Assembly: GCA_963785125.1 (NCBI GenBank)
Contig: CAWATU010000007.1
Location: forward strand, 1,984,001-2,048,000
Direction of reading: 5' to 3'
Origin: QHXN01 sp963785125
GTDB taxonomy: Bacteria > Acidobacteriota > Blastocatellia > Pyrinomonadales > Pyrinomonadaceae
DNA length: 64,000 nt
The notes below the pieces were generated by a model. The model did no database searches. It was not told where the DNA came from and was given only the letters and a program-made list of their open reading frames with translations. This document shows positions 1 to 8,631 of the stretch, piece by piece. Position 1 is the stretch's first letter; every line of letters starts with the position of its first letter. Made by a program: the position numbers and the translations under genes.

Positions 1-1
1 T

Positions 2-325
2 CGCTCCGAGATACCGAGCCTCAACGCCATGCAGCGCGACCTCTCGGGGCGCGGCTTCAAAGTCGTCGGCGTCACGACCGAAGACTCGGCCGACCTCGTC
101 CGCGACTATCAGAAGGACGTAAAGCAGGAGTACACCGTCGCCCTCGGCGACGCGGGCGTCGCCAACAAGTACGCGGTCGGCGTGCTGCCTACGACCTTCA
201 TCATCGACCGCCAGGGCCGCATCCGACACAAGATCATCGGCGAGAAGTCGCGCGCCCAATTCGAGGCGCTCATCAACCCCCTGCTCGACGAGCCGCCAGC
301 CACCGCCGCGCTCAAGAGTGAGTAA
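2..325 (+). CDS. TlpA/ResA-like thioredoxin-fold protein, C-terminal part (5' end outside window)
   Basis: The reading frame is already open at the left edge (first complete codon at base 2), so only the last 107 residues are present. The first visible residues, RSEIPSLNAM, match the helix that follows the CxxC active site in TlpA/ResA-type thioredoxins, so the redox cysteines should lie just outside the window. The cis-proline strand is visible as VGVLPTTFIIDRQGRI, and the final helix is rich in acidic and small residues. Proteins of this family usually reduce disulfides or support cytochrome maturation outside the cytoplasmic membrane; that role is inferred. It is followed after 30 bp by another thioredoxin-fold gene on the same strand, so the two may be cotranscribed. 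Family assignment is fairly secure; the exact role is unknown because the N-terminus is missing. Confidence 0.8.
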   Translation, partial: RSEIPSLNAMQRDLSGRGFKVVGVTTEDSADLVRDYQKDVKQEYTVALGDAGVANKYAVGVLPTTFIIDRQGRIRHKIIGEKSRAQFEALINPLLDEPPATAALKSE

Positions 326-355
326 GCTCTGCCCGCACGAACGAGAGAAAGCATC

Positions 356-1183
356 ATGCTCAAGAATCAGAGCCGCACCGCCGCCGTACTCCTCTTCGCC
401 GCCTCCGCCGTGCTCGCGTCCGCGCAGGGTACGAACGCGCAGACCGGCTCGCCGGTCAACACGCAGGGAAGCAACCCGCCGTTCTTCAAGACCCAGAGCG
501 GCGCGCAGCAGCCGCAGCAACAACCGGCGGCGCCTCCCGCCGCGGTGACGCCGGCCGCGCCGCAGCCGCAGGGCGGGACGCAGTTGACGCGGAGCGAGGG
601 GCACGAGTGGGCGCCGCTCCTTGAGCAGAAGCTCGACTACAAGGACTGGTCGTTCAAGAGCCTGAAGGACGGCACGCCCGTCTCCTTGCGCGAGCTGGCG
701 AAGGGGAAGAAGCTCGTGCTGGTCGTCTACTTCGCGCCGTGGTGCGGCAACTGGAAGAACGAGGCGCCGACCGTGTTGCGTCTGTATGAGAAGTACAAGG
801 CGCAGGGGCTTGAGGTCGTGGCAGTGAGCGAGTACGCGCCGGCCGACGACTCGCGCAAGTATTTCGAGTCGCAGGGCGGCGCGCCCTTCCCCGTCGTCGT
901 CGAGTCCGAGGCCGGCGACGCGAGGGAGAAGACGACGCACTACGCCTACCGCAAGTCCATCGGCGACCCGCGCAACTGGGGCTCGCCCTTCAACATCTTC
1001 CTCGAACCCGCGAAGCTCAACGCGTCGGGCGAGCTGCTGACGGAGAAGGCTTGGGTCGTCGGCGGCGAGCTGATCGAGAAGGACGCAGAGCGCTTCATCC
1101 GTGAGCGCCTCGGCCTCAGTGAGCAGGGCGCCGTCGAGCAGTGCAAGGACGAGCCGCAGCCGGCCGGGGCGAAGAAGCAGTAG
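356..1183 (+). CDS. Exported thioredoxin-like (AhpC/TSA-type) protein with altered active site
   Basis: A 275-residue protein. Residues 1-23 are a cleavable signal peptide (hydrophobic core, ASA-QG end). Residues 25-78 form a low-complexity Gln/Pro/Ala linker, and residues 95-265 carry a thioredoxin fold with a YFAPWCGNW active-site strand. The usual CxxC is reduced to a single cysteine: C130 is present but the fourth position is W133, so it cannot form the normal intramolecular disulfide. The only other obvious cysteine is near the C-terminus (QCKDEPQ). It may be a peroxiredoxin-like, single-cysteine redox or binding protein of the periplasm. It follows the partial TlpA-like gene by 30 bp. 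The stop codon lies in GCAGTAGGC, which resembles the AGTAGGC word repeated elsewhere in the window. Fold confident, activity uncertain. Confidence 0.75.
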   Translation: MLKNQSRTAAVLLFAASAVLASAQGTNAQTGSPVNTQGSNPPFFKTQSGAQQPQQQPAAPPAAVTPAAPQPQGGTQLTRSEGHEWAPLLEQKLDYKDWSFKSLKDGTPVSLRELAKGKKLVLVVYFAPWCGNWKNEAPTVLRLYEKYKAQGLEVVAVSEYAPADDSRKYFESQGGAPFPVVVESEAGDAREKTTHYAYRKSIGDPRNWGSPFNIFLEPAKLNASGELLTEKAWVVGGELIEKDAERFIRERLGLSEQGAVEQCKDEPQPAGAKKQ

Positions 1184-1312
1184 GCCGCGCGCGCCAAGTT
1201 CTCCCGACACTTGTCCGCAGCAAGCCGCAGAACCGATTTCCGCATCAAACACCCTCCCCGACCCAGTCCACCCGTCTCTTTAAAGCGATAAGCGAGAGGC
1301 GCCGGAGCAGCC

Positions 1313-1464
1313 TTTCCCTTGACGTTGACGGCAGCGCAGTTCGTGGACACTTTGAATGCGAACGCGGGACAGGTACTCTCCGACGCGGAGCGCGGCGCGC
1401 GGCCGAGCTGGTCAAGGCGTTCGTCATCTCCATCGAGTACCGTCAGCGTTTCGACATGCCGTAA
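1313..1464 (+). pseudogene. Remnant of a DUF4214 gene (C-terminal pieces, frameshifted and internally deleted)
   Basis: No intact gene fills this gap, but two pieces of DUF4214 coding sequence can be read. Bases 1325-1402 in one frame encode LTAAQFVDTLNANAG followed by a SDAERGA-like helix, matching the AQQFVDKL and AYVDKLFANAG segments of the two intact DUF4214 proteins downstream. Bases 1399-1464 in another frame encode RAAELVKAFVISIEYRQRF and then a stop, matching the exact C-terminal signature of those proteins. About 60-80 residues that normally separate the segments are missing. This is what an internal deletion with loss of frame would leave. No start codon or ribosome site was identified for it. 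The rest of the gap (1184-1312) shows nothing recognisable. Confidence 0.7.
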
Positions 1465-1482
1465 GGTCACCGGGAGCTTTGA

Positions 1483-2112
1483 ATGATGAAAGCAACACTA
1501 TGGGCAACGGGGCTGCTGCTGGCCGCCGCGATGCTCTTCGCCACGACGGGCGCGCAAGAGTCTGGGACACCCGCCGCTTCGTCGAGCGACGCTGTGGGTA
1601 GCCGCGCTTCCCTCGCGGAGCGCGTGCGGGGGCTGCTTGCCGCGTCGGGCGTCGAGGTCGGAACGGCCGCGAACCCTTCGGCGACCGCGCGCACGCACCG
1701 CACGTTGCGGGTCTCTTGGGAGGCGGACAAGGGCGCGCTCCCGCGGCCTTCGGCGGCTCAGTACAGGAATGCGCCGGGGCGCGTCGCGCTCCTCGGCGCG
1801 TCGGCGCGGCGCGACGGGGCCTTGCCGAAGCAACGCTCGGCCGAGCTTTCGCCAACGCAGGTCGTCGTCGTCGCGCTCGACGCGGAGGGGCACATGCGCT
1901 GGTGCGGGCTCGTCGCAGACCCGCGCCTGCTGCGCGCCGAAGTGCCCGGCCCCGACGGCGAGCTGTCGGGACAGGTCATCTACAGGGAGTCGGCCGAGTT
2001 CATCGTCCAGTATCCGGACGACGAAGCGGTGACGGAAGTGCGCCTCTATCATCCCGACTGGGACGGGCAGAAGTTTTCGCTTGAGCTGGTCGGCGCGGTC
2101 GCCGCGCGTTGA
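1483..2112 (+). CDS. Secreted protein of unknown function
   Basis: A 209-residue protein with a clear signal peptide (residues 1-25, hydrophobic core GLLLAAAMLFA ending near TGAQE). The mature part starts with a Ser/Ala-rich stretch and continues as a probable beta-rich domain (segments TQVVVVALDAEGHMRWCGLV and EFIVQYPDDEAVTEVRLYHP). I do not recognise a family. A start at the second ATG (1486) is equally possible; a GGGAG ribosome site lies about 10 bases upstream. Its stop codon lies 11 bp before the ATG chosen for the M64 peptidase gene, so the two are probably cotranscribed and the product may be exported together with that protease. Function not assigned. Confidence 0.6.
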   Translation: MMKATLWATGLLLAAAMLFATTGAQESGTPAASSSDAVGSRASLAERVRGLLAASGVEVGTAANPSATARTHRTLRVSWEADKGALPRPSAAQYRNAPGRVALLGASARRDGALPKQRSAELSPTQVVVVALDAEGHMRWCGLVADPRLLRAEVPGPDGELSGQVIYRESAEFIVQYPDDEAVTEVRLYHPDWDGQKFSLELVGAVAAR

Positions 2113-2123
2113 GGGTGAACGTC

Positions 2124-4076
2124 ATGTGCAAGAGTTCCAGGTTCATGAGACTCGCCCGCGCGCGCGCCTTGAGAGTGACGCTGTGCCTGCTCGCCGTCGT
2201 GTGTCTCGCGCGCGCAGCCGCGGCCGAGCCCGTACAGACCATCGTCAACAACGGCGACCCCGCGAACCGCGTGGACATCGTCCTCCTCGGCGACGGCTAC
2301 ACGGCCGCCGAGATGTCGAAGTATCGGTCGGACATCGAACAGTTCGTCCGGCTCATGTTCGAGCAGGAGCCGCTCAAGGAGTACCAGCGTTTCTTCAACG
2401 TCCACCGCATCGACGTGGCGAGCGCGGAGTCGGGCTCCGACCACCCCGAGCGGGGCGTCTCGCGCAACACGGCCTTCGACTCGGGCTACAACTGCTCGGG
2501 CATCCAGCGGCTCATCTGCGCCAACACCTTCAAGGCTTCCAACGTCGCGGCGGCCAGCCTCGCGCCGGCGCAGATCGACCTCATCATTCTCATCGTCAAC
2601 GACGAGGAGTACGGCGGCTCGGGCGGCTCCATCGCCATCGCCTCGACGAACGCGGCGGCGGTGGAACTCGTGCTGCACGAGTCGGGTCACACCTTCGGCC
2701 TGCTGGCCGACGAGTACACGGAAAGTCCCCCGGCCTGCTCGAACACGTCCGAGCCTGTGCAGGCCAACGTCACGCGCCAGACCGTGCGCGCCGCCATCAA
2801 GTGGAACGCGTGGATCGACGCCCCGACGCTGCTGCCGACGACCTCGACGCAGCCCGGACTGGTCGGCCTCTTCGAGGGCGCGCGCTACTGTACGACCGGG
2901 CTCTACCGCCCGACCTTCAACTCGAAGATGAGAAGTTTGGGACGACCCTTCGAGCAGGTCAACGGCGAGCAGCTCGTCCGGCGCATCTACAACCGCGTCT
3001 CGCCCGTGGACTCGTTCGCGCCGTCGAACGGCTCCGCCATCCAGCTCACGACGGGACAGGCGCAGAACTTCAGCGTCACGACCCCCGCGCCGCTCACGCA
3101 CGCGCTCTCGGTGAGCTGGACGATTGACGGCCAGCCCGCGGGCAACTCCACCTCTCTGACCTTCGCCGCCGGCCTTCTCAACGTCGGCCCGCACACGATC
3201 CAGGCCACGGTGAGCGACCCGACGACGTTCGTACGCAGCGACCCCGAGCAGCTCCTGAACGAGCGCGTGACCTGGAGCGTCAACGTCACGGCGGCCAACC
3301 CCATCGCCGGCTCCGTGTTCTTCGTCACGCAGCACTACCGCGACTTCCTCTTGCGCGAGCCCGATGCCGCCGGTCTCCAGTTCTGGGTGCAGGGCATCGA
3401 GTCGTGCGGGTTGAACTCGGAATGCCGCGAGGTCAAGCGCATCGACACCAGCGCCGCGTTCTTCCTGTCGATTGAGTTTCAGGAGACGGGTTACCTCGTC
3501 TACAAGACCTACAAGGCGGCCTTCGGCAACCTGCCGGGCAAGCCCGTCCCCGTGCGCCGCGACAGCTTCCTGAGCGACACGCGCACCATCGGCAGCGGCG
3601 TCATCGTCAACGTCGGCAACTGGCGCGAGCAGCTCGAAGCGAACAAGAACGCCTATGCGCTCGCCTTCGTCCAACGCGCGGACTTCCAGACGGCCTTCCC
3701 CGGCTCGATGACGGCGCAGCAGTTCGTGGACAAGCTCTTCTCGAACACGGGCGTGACACCGACCGCGGGCGAGCGCAGCGCGGCCATCACGGCCCTCGGC
3801 GCGGGCAACACAGCGGCGCTGCGCGCTGCGGCGCTGCGGAGCGTAGCCGAGAGCAGGACACTCCACCAGTTGGAGGTCAACCGGGCGTTCGTGCTGATGC
3901 AATACTTCGGCTACCTCCAGCGCAACCCCGACGACGCACCGCAGCAGGGCCTCAACTTCGACGGCTATAACTTCTGGCTCGGCAAGCTCGAAGAGTTCGG
4001 CGGCGACTACCGCCGCGCCGAGATGGTCAAAGCTTTCGTCACCTCCATCGAATACCGCCAGCGCTTCGGGCAGTAG
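2124..4076 (+). CDS. Secreted M64-family metallopeptidase with C-terminal DUF4214 module
   Basis: A 650-residue protein. A signal peptide covers roughly residues 1-34 (hydrophobic LCLLAVVCLA, AAAA-EP end). Residues 40-290 match peptidase family M64 (IgA-peptidase-like): VDIVLLGDGYTAAEM near the start and the zinc-binding HESGHTFGLLADEY, with H185, E186 and H189 as the HExxH core. Residues 300-385 look like an Ig-like beta domain. From about 395 to the end is a DUF4214 module beginning VFFVTQHYRDFLLREPD and ending FVTSIEYRQRFGQ. I chose ATG 2124 because GAGGG lies 7-8 bases upstream; a TTG at 2109 overlapping the previous stop by 4 bp is the alternative. The TAG stop is part of a CAGTAGGCAG repeat word. 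Likely an extracellular or surface protease. Confidence 0.85.
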   Translation: MCKSSRFMRLARARALRVTLCLLAVVCLARAAAAEPVQTIVNNGDPANRVDIVLLGDGYTAAEMSKYRSDIEQFVRLMFEQEPLKEYQRFFNVHRIDVASAESGSDHPERGVSRNTAFDSGYNCSGIQRLICANTFKASNVAAASLAPAQIDLIILIVNDEEYGGSGGSIAIASTNAAAVELVLHESGHTFGLLADEYTESPPACSNTSEPVQANVTRQTVRAAIKWNAWIDAPTLLPTTSTQPGLVGLFEGARYCTTGLYRPTFNSKMRSLGRPFEQVNGEQLVRRIYNRVSPVDSFAPSNGSAIQLTTGQAQNFSVTTPAPLTHALSVSWTIDGQPAGNSTSLTFAAGLLNVGPHTIQATVSDPTTFVRSDPEQLLNERVTWSVNVTAANPIAGSVFFVTQHYRDFLLREPDAAGLQFWVQGIESCGLNSECREVKRIDTSAAFFLSIEFQETGYLVYKTYKAAFGNLPGKPVPVRRDSFLSDTRTIGSGVIVNVGNWREQLEANKNAYALAFVQRADFQTAFPGSMTAQQFVDKLFSNTGVTPTAGERSAAITALGAGNTAALRAAALRSVAESRTLHQLEVNRAFVLMQYFGYLQRNPDDAPQQGLNFDGYNFWLGKLEEFGGDYRRAEMVKAFVTSIEYRQRFGQ

Positions 4077-4214
4077 GCAGTTAGTGATGAGCCCCGGAGG
4101 GGTGAAGGAACGTGTGATGCGTCCTTCGCCCCTCCGGGGCTCTCACATCTTTTATAACGACTATCCGGGGCTCAACCCTACCCGCGGCCTTCTTGTCTTT
4201 CAACTGCCTACTGC
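4070..4214. repeat. Heptamer-word inverted repeat, AGTAGGC family (copy 1)
   Basis: GCAGTAGGCAGTT at 4070-4082 is repeated in inverted orientation at 4202-4214 as AACTGCCTACTGC, so the whole gap can fold with 13-bp outer arms around the terminator hairpin at 4090-4142. The left arm overlaps the 3' end of the M64 peptidase gene and contains its TAG stop. The same words recur at 7518-7603, 8632-8774, 15191-15260 and 62787-62900. Confidence 0.8.
4090..4142 (+). terminator. Hairpin terminator after the M64 peptidase gene
   Basis: A 20-bp stem with one G-U pair: AGCCCCGGAGGGGTGAAGGA pairs with bases 4122-4141, around an ACGTGTGATGCG loop. It is followed by TCTCACATCTTTT. Position just after a stop codon and the strong stem support termination on the plus strand. 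Confidence 0.75.
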
Positions 4215-4302
4215 TCTTTACCTGCCGTCGGGCTTGGCATAAACTCTGCGCCGGACGCGCACTTAAGGCCCCCCGAGCCTTCCGTTTGGTAAAGGTCTCT
4301 TT

Positions 4303-7300
4303 ATGCCCCTCGCTCGACTCGACTCCCCTCGCCCGGGAAGAAGACTGTTCAAGCTCGCACTCCGCCTCTGCATCTGCGCGGCGCTTGCCGCCGTGCTCTG
4401 GGGCCGGTTCGCACCTTCGGCCGGCGCGGCCTCGACGTTCGTCGTCAACTCGACGGGCGACGGCTTCGACTCCAACACTGCCGACGGCATCTGCAACGAC
4501 GGCGCGGGCCACTGCACTCTACGCGCGGCCCTCATGCAGGCCAACGACACCCCGGGCGCCGACACCATCAACTTCCAGATCGGCACCGGCCCGCAGACCA
4601 TCACGCCCGCCTCCTTGCTCATCGTCCCCGCGGAAGTAACGATAGACGCGACCACGCAGCCGGGCTACGCCGGCTCGCCCGTCGTCGTGCTGAGCGGGAA
4701 CGGACTCAGCGGCGACGGGCTGTTTCTCGGCGGCGGGTCGATCACGGTGCGCGGCCTGGTCATCAACGGGTTCCGCGGGGCCGGCATCCACGCAGGCGGC
4801 GCCGTCGGCATTGTGATCGAGGGCAACTACATCGGCACGGACGCCGCGGGCGCCGCGGCCGTCGGCAACGGGTGGGGCGTCTTCGTCGAGTCCCCCGGCG
4901 TGAAGGTCGGCGGGACGACCCCCTCGGCGCGCAACGTCATCTCGGGGAACGCCGTCGGCGTCGTCCTCCGCGACACGGCCTCCGTCGTGCGTGGCAACTA
5001 TATCGGCCTGACGGCGAATGGGGCGTCGCCGCTGCCGAACGTCGGCGACGGAGTGCGGGTCGAGGGCAGCGTCGCCTTCGGCGCCGTCCGCGAGATTGCC
5101 TTTGACAACATCGTCGGCGGGACGGCCGCGGGCGAGGCTAACGTCATCGCCTTTAACGGCGGCAACGGCATCTCGATTACGGAGCACGCGCTCGAAGGCG
5201 CCTTCCAGCGCGGCAACGTCCTGCGCGGCAACTCGCTCTACTCGAACGGCCTTCAGGGCATCAGCCTCGCGCGCCCGGGCGGCGTCGAGGAGGCCAACGA
5301 CGCCGCGGACGCCGACGACGGCCCGAACGGTTTGCAGAACTACCCCGTGCTCGACTCCTACGCGCCTTCGGGCGGCGGCACGGTCGTCGTCGGCTCGTTC
5401 GCCGCCAAACCCAACACGACCTTCGCGCTCGACTTCTACGCCAGCTCCGCGTGCGACGGCTCGGGGCACGGCGAGGGGCAGGCGTACCTCGGCGCCGCGA
5501 GCGTCACGACGGGGCCCTCGGGCAACGCGCAGTTGAGCGAGCTCGTCTCTTCGGTTCCGCCCGCACTCCCCTTCATGACCGCGACGGCCACAGACCCCTC
5601 GGGTAACACTTCAGAGTTCTCGCCGTGCCTCAACGCGTCAACGCCTTCGACCGTCCAGTTCAAGCGCGCGGTCTACGAGGGGGCCGAGTCGGGGCCCGGG
5701 ACGTTGACCGTCACCGTCACGCGCACGGTCGGCTCCACGTTGGGTGCGGCGACCGTCGATTACGCGACCTCGGACGGCACGGCCAAAGCAGGGCTCGACT
5801 ACGTCGCAACGTCCGGCACCGTCAGCTTCGCGCCCGGCGAGTTAATCAAGAGCTTCGCTGTGCAGCTCATCAACGACGCGACCGACGAGGACACGCAGGC
5901 TTTCAACGTCACGCTCAACAACCCGACGGGCGGCGTCTCGCTCGGCGGCAACAGTACGACTTCCGTCAACATCCTCGACGACGACCGTATGCCGACGGCC
6001 TTCGCCGGCCCGTACCTCGTCGTGTCCGAGGGCAGCACCGGGACGACGCAGGCCGTTTTCAGCATCCTCATCGGCCAGGCAAGCGACAAGCCGATCAACG
6101 TGCGCTACTCCACTCTGGACGGCACCGCCACGTCGCCGCAGGACTTCGAGGCCGCGAGCGGCGCGGTGACGTTCGCGCCGGGCCAGACCGTCGTGAACGT
6201 GAGCGTCCCCGTCCGCGGCGACACCGAGCCGGAGTTCGAGGAGAGCTTCACCCTCAGGGTCAACGCGCCGACCGAGGACGGCCGCGGCTTCAACAGCAAC
6301 ACCTCCTGCCTCATCTTCGACGACGACAACGCGCCGGGCATACACCTCTCCGCCGCCCGCTATCTGGTGGCCGAAGGCGCGGGGCACCTCGACATCCCGG
6401 TCGTGCGGCGCGGCGACCCGTCCGCGGCCGTGAGCGTGAACTACCGTGTGGCGGCTCACTCGGCCTCGGTGCACGACTTCACGCCGACGACCGGCCGACT
6501 CGACTTCGCGCCCGGCGAGACCGAGAAGAGTTTCGTTGTGCTCGTCAACGACGACGCGTTCGTCGAAGGCCCTGAGGAGGTCGCGGTCGTGATTGAGGGG
6601 GCTACGCTCGGCGGGCTCGGATTTGAGGAGGCGCGCGTCACCATCACGAGCGACGATGTGTCGCCGCCGACCGCTTCAAATAACCCAGTGGACGACGCGG
6701 GTTTCTTCGTCCGCCAGCACTACCACGACTTCCTCGCGCGCGAGCCCGACCCCGGAGGCTTCGCCTTCTGGACGGGTCAGATCGAAGCCTGCGGCGCGGA
6801 CGCCGAGTGCCGACGCGTCGTGCGCGCGAGCGTCTCGGCAGCCTTCTTCCTCTCCATCGAGTTCCAGCGCACGGGCTATCAGGTCTTCCGCGTCCACACC
6901 GCCACCTACCCCGAGAGTTATAACTCCGACTTCAACCAGCGATTCTACCAGCTCGCGACAATCCATCTCATCTTCACGAACATGGCGACGATTCGGGAAG
7001 GCGTCGTCGTGGGACAGCCCGGCTGGGAGGAGCGCCTGCGCGACAACACGCTCAACTTCGCGCGCGGCTGGGTCGAGAGCGCGGATTTCAAGGCACAGCA
7101 GCCGGCCGACATGGCCGCCGGCGCCTACGTGGACAAGCTGTTCGCCAACGCCGGCGTCGCGCCCGTGGCGGGCGAGCGTGAGGCGGCGCTCGCGGCCTTC
7201 GGCGCGGGCGGCACGGAGGGGCGGGCCGCCGCGCTGCTGAGCGTGACGAACAGCCGCTCGGTCTATAACCGCCAGTACAACGCGGCCTTCGTCGTGATGC

Positions 7301-7512
7301 AGTACTACGGCTACCTGCGCCGCGCGCCGAACGAGGCACCCGACTTTAGCTTCTCGGGCTTCGACTTCTGGCTCGCCAAGCTCGACGGTTTCAGCCCGCC
7401 CGGCGAGGACGTGCGCGACGACGCCGTCGCCGCCGCCCGCATCGCCCGCGCCGAGATGGTCCGCGCCTTCGTCGAGTCCGTCGAGTACCGCGCCCGCTTC
7501 GGGATGCCTTGA
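4303..7512 (+). CDS. Large secreted beta-helix / Calx-beta protein with C-terminal DUF4214 module
   Basis: A 1069-residue exported protein. After an N-terminal hydrophobic segment (about 17-45) it shows a CSLREA-like start, FVVNSTGDGFDSN...CTLRAALMQANDT (about 46-83). Next is a right-handed parallel beta-helix region with repeated N-x-I/V and GNYIG turns (about 95-340), including ARNVISGNAVGV and GEANVIAFNGGNGI. Three Calx-beta repeats follow at roughly 446-558, 564-675 and 680-785, each with the DYATSDGTAKAGLDY / FAPGE pattern. Residues about 800-1069 are a DUF4214 module starting FFVRQHYHDFLAREPD and ending FVESVEYRARFGMP. This is the build of a surface adhesin or matrix protein; ligand unknown. 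An AAAGG ribosome site precedes ATG 4303. It is separated by a terminator from the peptidase gene that shares its DUF4214 tail. Confidence 0.85.
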   Translation: MPLARLDSPRPGRRLFKLALRLCICAALAAVLWGRFAPSAGAASTFVVNSTGDGFDSNTADGICNDGAGHCTLRAALMQANDTPGADTINFQIGTGPQTITPASLLIVPAEVTIDATTQPGYAGSPVVVLSGNGLSGDGLFLGGGSITVRGLVINGFRGAGIHAGGAVGIVIEGNYIGTDAAGAAAVGNGWGVFVESPGVKVGGTTPSARNVISGNAVGVVLRDTASVVRGNYIGLTANGASPLPNVGDGVRVEGSVAFGAVREIAFDNIVGGTAAGEANVIAFNGGNGISITEHALEGAFQRGNVLRGNSLYSNGLQGISLARPGGVEEANDAADADDGPNGLQNYPVLDSYAPSGGGTVVVGSFAAKPNTTFALDFYASSACDGSGHGEGQAYLGAASVTTGPSGNAQLSELVSSVPPALPFMTATATDPSGNTSEFSPCLNASTPSTVQFKRAVYEGAESGPGTLTVTVTRTVGSTLGAATVDYATSDGTAKAGLDYVATSGTVSFAPGELIKSFAVQLINDATDEDTQAFNVTLNNPTGGVSLGGNSTTSVNILDDDRMPTAFAGPYLVVSEGSTGTTQAVFSILIGQASDKPINVRYSTLDGTATSPQDFEAASGAVTFAPGQTVVNVSVPVRGDTEPEFEESFTLRVNAPTEDGRGFNSNTSCLIFDDDNAPGIHLSAARYLVAEGAGHLDIPVVRRGDPSAAVSVNYRVAAHSASVHDFTPTTGRLDFAPGETEKSFVVLVNDDAFVEGPEEVAVVIEGATLGGLGFEEARVTITSDDVSPPTASNNPVDDAGFFVRQHYHDFLAREPDPGGFAFWTGQIEACGADAECRRVVRASVSAAFFLSIEFQRTGYQVFRVHTATYPESYNSDFNQRFYQLATIHLIFTNMATIREGVVVGQPGWEERLRDNTLNFARGWVESADFKAQQPADMAAGAYVDKLFANAGVAPVAGEREAALAAFGAGGTEGRAAALLSVTNSRSVYNRQYNAAFVVMQYYGYLRRAPNEAPDFSFSGFDFWLAKLDGFSPPGEDVRDDAVAAARIARAEMVRAFVESVEYRARFGMP

Positions 7513-7517
7513 GGAAA

Positions 7518-7603
7518 AGTAGGCAGTAAGCAGATGGCAGACGGCAGTCTCATCCCCTTCGGGGACTTTTTAACTGCCGTCTGCCATCTGCTTACTGCCT
7601 ACT
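7518..7603. repeat. Long perfect hairpin of heptamer words, AGTAGGC family (copy 2); probable terminator
   Basis: The 31-base left arm (7518-7548) is the exact reverse complement of 7573-7603. The arm reads as successive seven-base words GTAGGCA, GTAAGCA, GATGGCA and GACGGCA. The loop contains a smaller CCCCTTCGGGG hairpin and a CTTTTT run. It starts six bases after the stop of the beta-helix gene, so it is likely to terminate transcription as well as being a member of the repeat family. A TATGAT (from 7609) just beyond it could be a -10 element for the DHH gene. Confidence 0.85.
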
Positions 7604-7666
7604 GCGTATGCTATGATGTCCCGCTCTTTTCGACCCCGATTATTTGAACGGTTTTCTTTGTAAAGG

Positions 7667-8629
7667 ATGAGACTTCGTCTGCTCTACCACGGTCACTGCT
7701 TCGACGGCGTGGCCTCGGCCGCGGTCTTCACGCGGTTCTATCTCTCGCGCGTGCGCCCCGGCTCGGACGTGGCCTACGCGCCACTGCTCCACACGGCCGG
7801 CGCGCTCTTCGACGAGAAGATGTTCGACGGCGACGAGAACGCCATCGTCGATTTCAAGTACAGCCCGTCCGAACGCCTGACCTGGTGGTTCGACCATCAC
7901 CAGTCGGCCTTCCTCTCCGCCGAGGACGAGGCGCACTTCCGCGCCGACACCTCCGAAAGGAAGTTCTGGGACGCCGACAGCAAGTCCTGCACCGAGTTCA
8001 TCGCGCGCACGGCCTCCGAACGCTTCGGCTTCCGTGATTCGTCGCTCGACACGCTCGTCCACTGGGCGCACGTCATCGACGGCGCCTTCTACGAGTCGGC
8101 CGCGCAGCCCGTCGAGCTGAAAGAGCCTGCCTTGCAACTGATGCAGGTTATCGAGAACGTGGACGACGACTTTATCGAGTGGATCATCCGCCAACTCGTC
8201 ACGCGCCCGCTCGAAGAGGTCGCTTCGAGCGAGGAGGTGCAGCAGCGCTTCCGACCCTTACTCGCGCGCCACGAGCAGACGCTCGATACCATCCGGCGCA
8301 AGGCCGCGTACGAGCGCGGCGCCGTCACCTTCGACCTCGTGGACGAGGGGCTCGAAGGCTTCAACAAGTTCATCCCCTACTACGTCTGCCCCGAGACGAC
8401 CTACTCGGTGGCGGTCACGCGCGGCACGTACCGCACTAAAATCTCGGTCGGCTCGAACCCCTTCAGCCCGCGCCCGCGCCGCCACAACATCGCCACTATC
8501 TGTGAGCGCTACGGCGGCGGCGGCCACGCCGTCGTCGGCGCCGTCTCCTTCAAGCCCGACGAGGTCGAGCGCGCCCGCGCCGTCGCCCAAGAGATACTCG
8601 CCGAACTGCGCGATGGATTTGCGGAGTAG
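7667..8629 (+). CDS. DHH-family phosphoesterase
   Basis: A 320-residue cytoplasmic protein with the family hallmarks: an N-terminal metal-binding strand YHGHCFDGVASA (residues 7-18), the DHH motif in WWFDHHQS (76-78), and the C-terminal substrate-binding glycine motif GGGGHAVVGA (about residue 284). DHH/DHHA1 proteins are Mn-dependent phosphoesterases that hydrolyse small nucleotides, short RNAs or cyclic dinucleotides. Which of these it cuts cannot be told from sequence. The DHHA1 part is short and there is no CBS, PAS or exonuclease extension, so it is not GdpP-like or a full RecJ. Weak AAAGGA ribosome site just before ATG 7667. It stands alone between two repeat hairpins and converges on the metallothionein gene. 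Family call firm. Confidence 0.85.
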   Translation: MRLRLLYHGHCFDGVASAAVFTRFYLSRVRPGSDVAYAPLLHTAGALFDEKMFDGDENAIVDFKYSPSERLTWWFDHHQSAFLSAEDEAHFRADTSERKFWDADSKSCTEFIARTASERFGFRDSSLDTLVHWAHVIDGAFYESAAQPVELKEPALQLMQVIENVDDDFIEWIIRQLVTRPLEEVASSEEVQQRFRPLLARHEQTLDTIRRKAAYERGAVTFDLVDEGLEGFNKFIPYYVCPETTYSVAVTRGTYRTKISVGSNPFSPRPRRHNIATICERYGGGGHAVVGAVSFKPDEVERARAVAQEILAELRDGFAE

Positions 8630-8631
8630 GC

